DNA of 21,532 bases from Sphacelaria rigidula (lineage: Eukaryota > Phaeophyceae > Sphacelariales): positions 1 to 21,532 of the forward strand of contig CAXNAA020000410.1 of NCBI GenBank assembly GCA_964200075.2. The letters run 5' to 3'. Of this stretch, positions 19,292 to 21,532 are shown in pieces. Under the pieces are notes generated by a model. That model worked only from the letters and a program-made list of their open reading frames with translations, did not search any database and was not told the DNA's origin. The position numbers were made by a program, and so were the translations under genes. Position 1 is the stretch's first letter. Every line of letters starts with the position of its first letter.

Positions 19292-21532
19292 GTGAGTGCA
19301 CCGATGGCGCTTTTAGTACCCTCGAACGCTCGGGCCCTTAAGAAGTAGCGAACTCGGACGCTGGAAGGACAGCCTTTGGGACTTCAACATAGTTCGATCA
19401 AGGGAAAGCACCTACGTGACCAAAACCGTTGCCACACATGTGTGTTCCGCGGAGCATAGCTATTCGTGCGTGACAATCGGATGGGTTTACCCCAGTTCGG
19501 CCACAATCTACCCCATGGTTGACAATTTCGTACAAATTACGCCTTCTCAAACCCCAACAAGACATTCCGAAAACCCTCTGGCAAGGGGGGTGTAGAGGCT
19601 TCCATAGGCAACGTGTACGTTGGAAGACCTCAAATCGGCGTCAATTTAGACAAAAACGCGTTCTGTGCGAGGAGAACTCGGGACTGTCAGCCCTGCTAAA
19701 GATTCGAATCCTGGTCTTTCACCCAAATCAAATAAGATCAACCATGGGTAGATTGTAACCGAAGTGGGGTGAACTCTACTTTCGACAAGGTTGTCCCCAG
19801 CTTCGATTTTCGTCTTCATTTCGCTAGGGCAGAAGGTGCACAGTCACCACAGGATGGGCTCCATCTTCTATTGCTGCACTAAATAGCGGAGCTTTGAACG
19901 CCGCCGCACGCCGCCGCCCCGGGCATTAGCCTACTACCTATGTCGTATAGTGCTCGTTTTCGGTCCTGTGTCGGTATGCACCTGTGTCAGTATGCAATAC
20001 AGTATGAGCGAGGATGCAGCAGGCGGCGACAGTAGCATTACGTTGCTACGTTGTTGCGAAGCGGAGAGTGCGAAAAACACGCACTCCTTGTTGTCTCAGC
20101 GTCCTGTCTATGTACAGTGAGTTTTACACCGTTGTCTAGAATACACGCAAACACGCAGAGCGGTCTGTTTCAGAGTGCGTAGAGGAAAGACGAACAGCAA
20201 ACCATGTTGCGGCCTTGGTCGCTGCTGGTTACAACGCACCACGCGAGCATCAGCATGCCTCCCAGAACCCAAACCGCCGGGACCTGAGCTTTACACGTCC
20301 CGTGGTGATCAGCAAAACCAGTGTTGTTGCCAACAGCGCCGTGCAGCGAGAGAAATCGTTGCCAATGATGGAAGTTGCAGCCACGTTTCAGTGTGATTTG
20401 GAAAAGAGAAGAATCCTCATGCTTCTGCACAAAAGCCGGTCATACACCGGAGATGGTGCACCAGGGGTTGGATATCGTACATAATCCTTGGCTCAATCCT
20501 AGATGCTCGTACATACACCCCATGGTGCTGATAAAATTTGCGCACACCTCCAAAACTTCACGGTATCAAGTTTTACAACCGATGTGGCCACCTAATACGA
20601 TCCCCGATGACACCGGATCTTCATCACTATCATCCCTGTGCACATCAGACCACCAGTGTAGTTGACGCCGAACAGAAAAGTCTGAGGGCGGGTGGTAACC
20701 TGACGGGTCCCATATACTGGCCTTTTGAACTTACCTCGATATGAACATGGTGAGACACCCATGAGGCATTGTCATAACCCATGGCTGTCTCTGGAGGTGT
20801 CGATACCAGAAAATGAAGCAGCTCATTCGAGGCTGTCATCCATATGCAAGATGATTAGTGCGCTTCGTGCCAAAGAATGTTAGCAGGATGCAGGTCATCC
20901 TTCATGCGACTCGCCAAACACATCACGGCGCTTCGCGCTTGGTGGTTGACTGCGAACCTGGTCCAGCGAAACGCCGGCGCGCTTCGTCCTGGCTTTGTAG
21001 GGGTGCGAGGTCAATGGGCTTCTGACGGCGGCATGTAATAACATGAGTGCATCCCCCCCGGTATGAGCAAACGCCAGTTTTCTCGTCTGATTTCTGCCTT
21101 CAATTTGTTTTTGCATCACTATTTTCCCATGTTGCAGCTTAGGTGCTTTTTCTTTTGCACCATTTCTGCCGAGCATCAGTGTCCGTATAGCGCCTATCTT
21201 TTCCTTCAATATCCATGCTAAAGAAAAATCTCGAGTCTGTCAGAAGACAAAATCTCGAAACAGAATCTCGGGTTATTAAAGCGGTCCATATACTGTACTG
21301 TACCCTTGTACTCTCTCAGCGACTGTCGTGATTTCCCAACGATACTAACATGGTCGCGACATGAAGTTTATCGGTTATACTCATGATCCACTGAAGGGTC
21401 ATGAAAGAGTACACCCCCATAGTTCCAAGGAACACGACGAAGTGTCTGAATTCTAAGGGGGGGGGGCGTACTCATTTGTTGCTTGCCTTAGTCGTTTGAC
21501 CATTGACCACGTATCCCTTTCGAGACGGAGCA
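19292..21532. other. Region after SNF5-like exon, mostly unassigned
   Basis: It presumably begins with the intron after the SNF5-like exon. Open frames on both strands carry no domain I recognise. The exceptions worth noting are a minus-strand DLHPANILW-like motif near 20855-20940, a possible minus-strand exon at 20750-20839 followed by GTAAGT, and a run of ten G at 21457-21466. Confidence 0.5.
19965..19996. repeat. 16-bp tandem duplication
   Basis: CCTGTGTCGGTATGCA is followed directly by CCTGTGTCAGTATGCA, one mismatch in 16 bp. It lies in the region downstream of the SNF5-like exon, which otherwise shows no gene I can name. Confidence 0.8.

Noticed and set aside
19317-19593. 92-codon plus-strand open frame containing SLWDFN, considered as the next SNF5 exon
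   Set aside because: The SLWDF resemblance to the second SNF5 repeat is short. The surrounding residues do not fit the family, and no acceptor in the right phase supports it.
19695-19730. GATTCGAATCC resembling a tRNA T-loop
   Set aside because: No complementary acceptor stem, D-arm or anticodon arm could be built around it on either strand.
20895-21209. 104-codon minus-strand open frame, Lys/Arg-rich
   Set aside because: No ATG in frame, no domain, and it conflicts with the frame of the kinase-like motif just downstream. Left unassigned.
1-21532. CRISPR array, rRNA, prokaryotic operon or phage genes
   Set aside because: No regularly spaced identical repeats, no rRNA signature, and the only clear genes are intron-split eukaryotic genes.

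Overview
The window is eukaryotic nuclear DNA with base composition near 50% GC. About 71% of it is one gene on the minus strand: a single-chain (animal-type, fused) ATP-citrate lyase, ACLY. It starts at 18833, stops at 3533, and can be read as 23 coding exons joined by 22 introns, all GT-AG and all phase-consistent. The spliced reading gives 3354 nt, or 1117 residues (human ACLY has 1101). The ATP-grasp, citrate-binding, CoA-binding/ligase and citryl-CoA lyase parts are all present, with the active-site histidine and the lyase catalytic residues in place. Introns total about 11.9 kb (mean about 540 bp, largest 3472 bp). A fused ACLY, many short phase-0 exons, middle-sized introns and abundant degenerate repeats would fit a multicellular stramenopile such as a brown alga. 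That placement is inference and the sequence alone does not prove it.

Layout: 1-3532 is the 3' flank of ACLY. It has no recognisable gene, but it contains a striking ladder of tandem imperfect foldbacks (about 80-625), a CAGGG/CCCTG-rich stretch (about 640-905) and a MITE-like inverted-repeat element (about 2472-2749). ACLY fills 3533-18833. Its largest intron (14108-17579) holds two minisatellites (30-bp and 69-bp periods) and an antisense open frame built partly on the 69-bp repeat. Bases 18834-19159 form a short divergent intergenic region. A plus-strand exon at about 19160-19291 encodes the first half of a SNF5/SMARCB1 repeat (a SWI/SNF-type chromatin-remodelling subunit) and ends in a good splice donor. 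The rest of that gene was not found and probably lies in exons I cannot recognise or beyond the window. From 19292 to 21532 I see only weak signals: a 16-bp duplication, a kinase-like catalytic-loop relic and a possible short minus-strand exon.

Biology: ACLY uses ATP, citrate and CoA to make cytosolic (and in animals also nuclear) acetyl-CoA plus oxaloacetate, feeding lipid synthesis and histone acetylation. Its head-to-head neighbour looks like a chromatin-remodeller subunit, so a shared promoter would link acetyl-CoA supply and chromatin. This is a hypothesis. No CRISPR, prokaryotic operon, rRNA or convincing tRNA was seen, and most long open frames here are antisense or off-frame shadows of ACLY exons or repeats.
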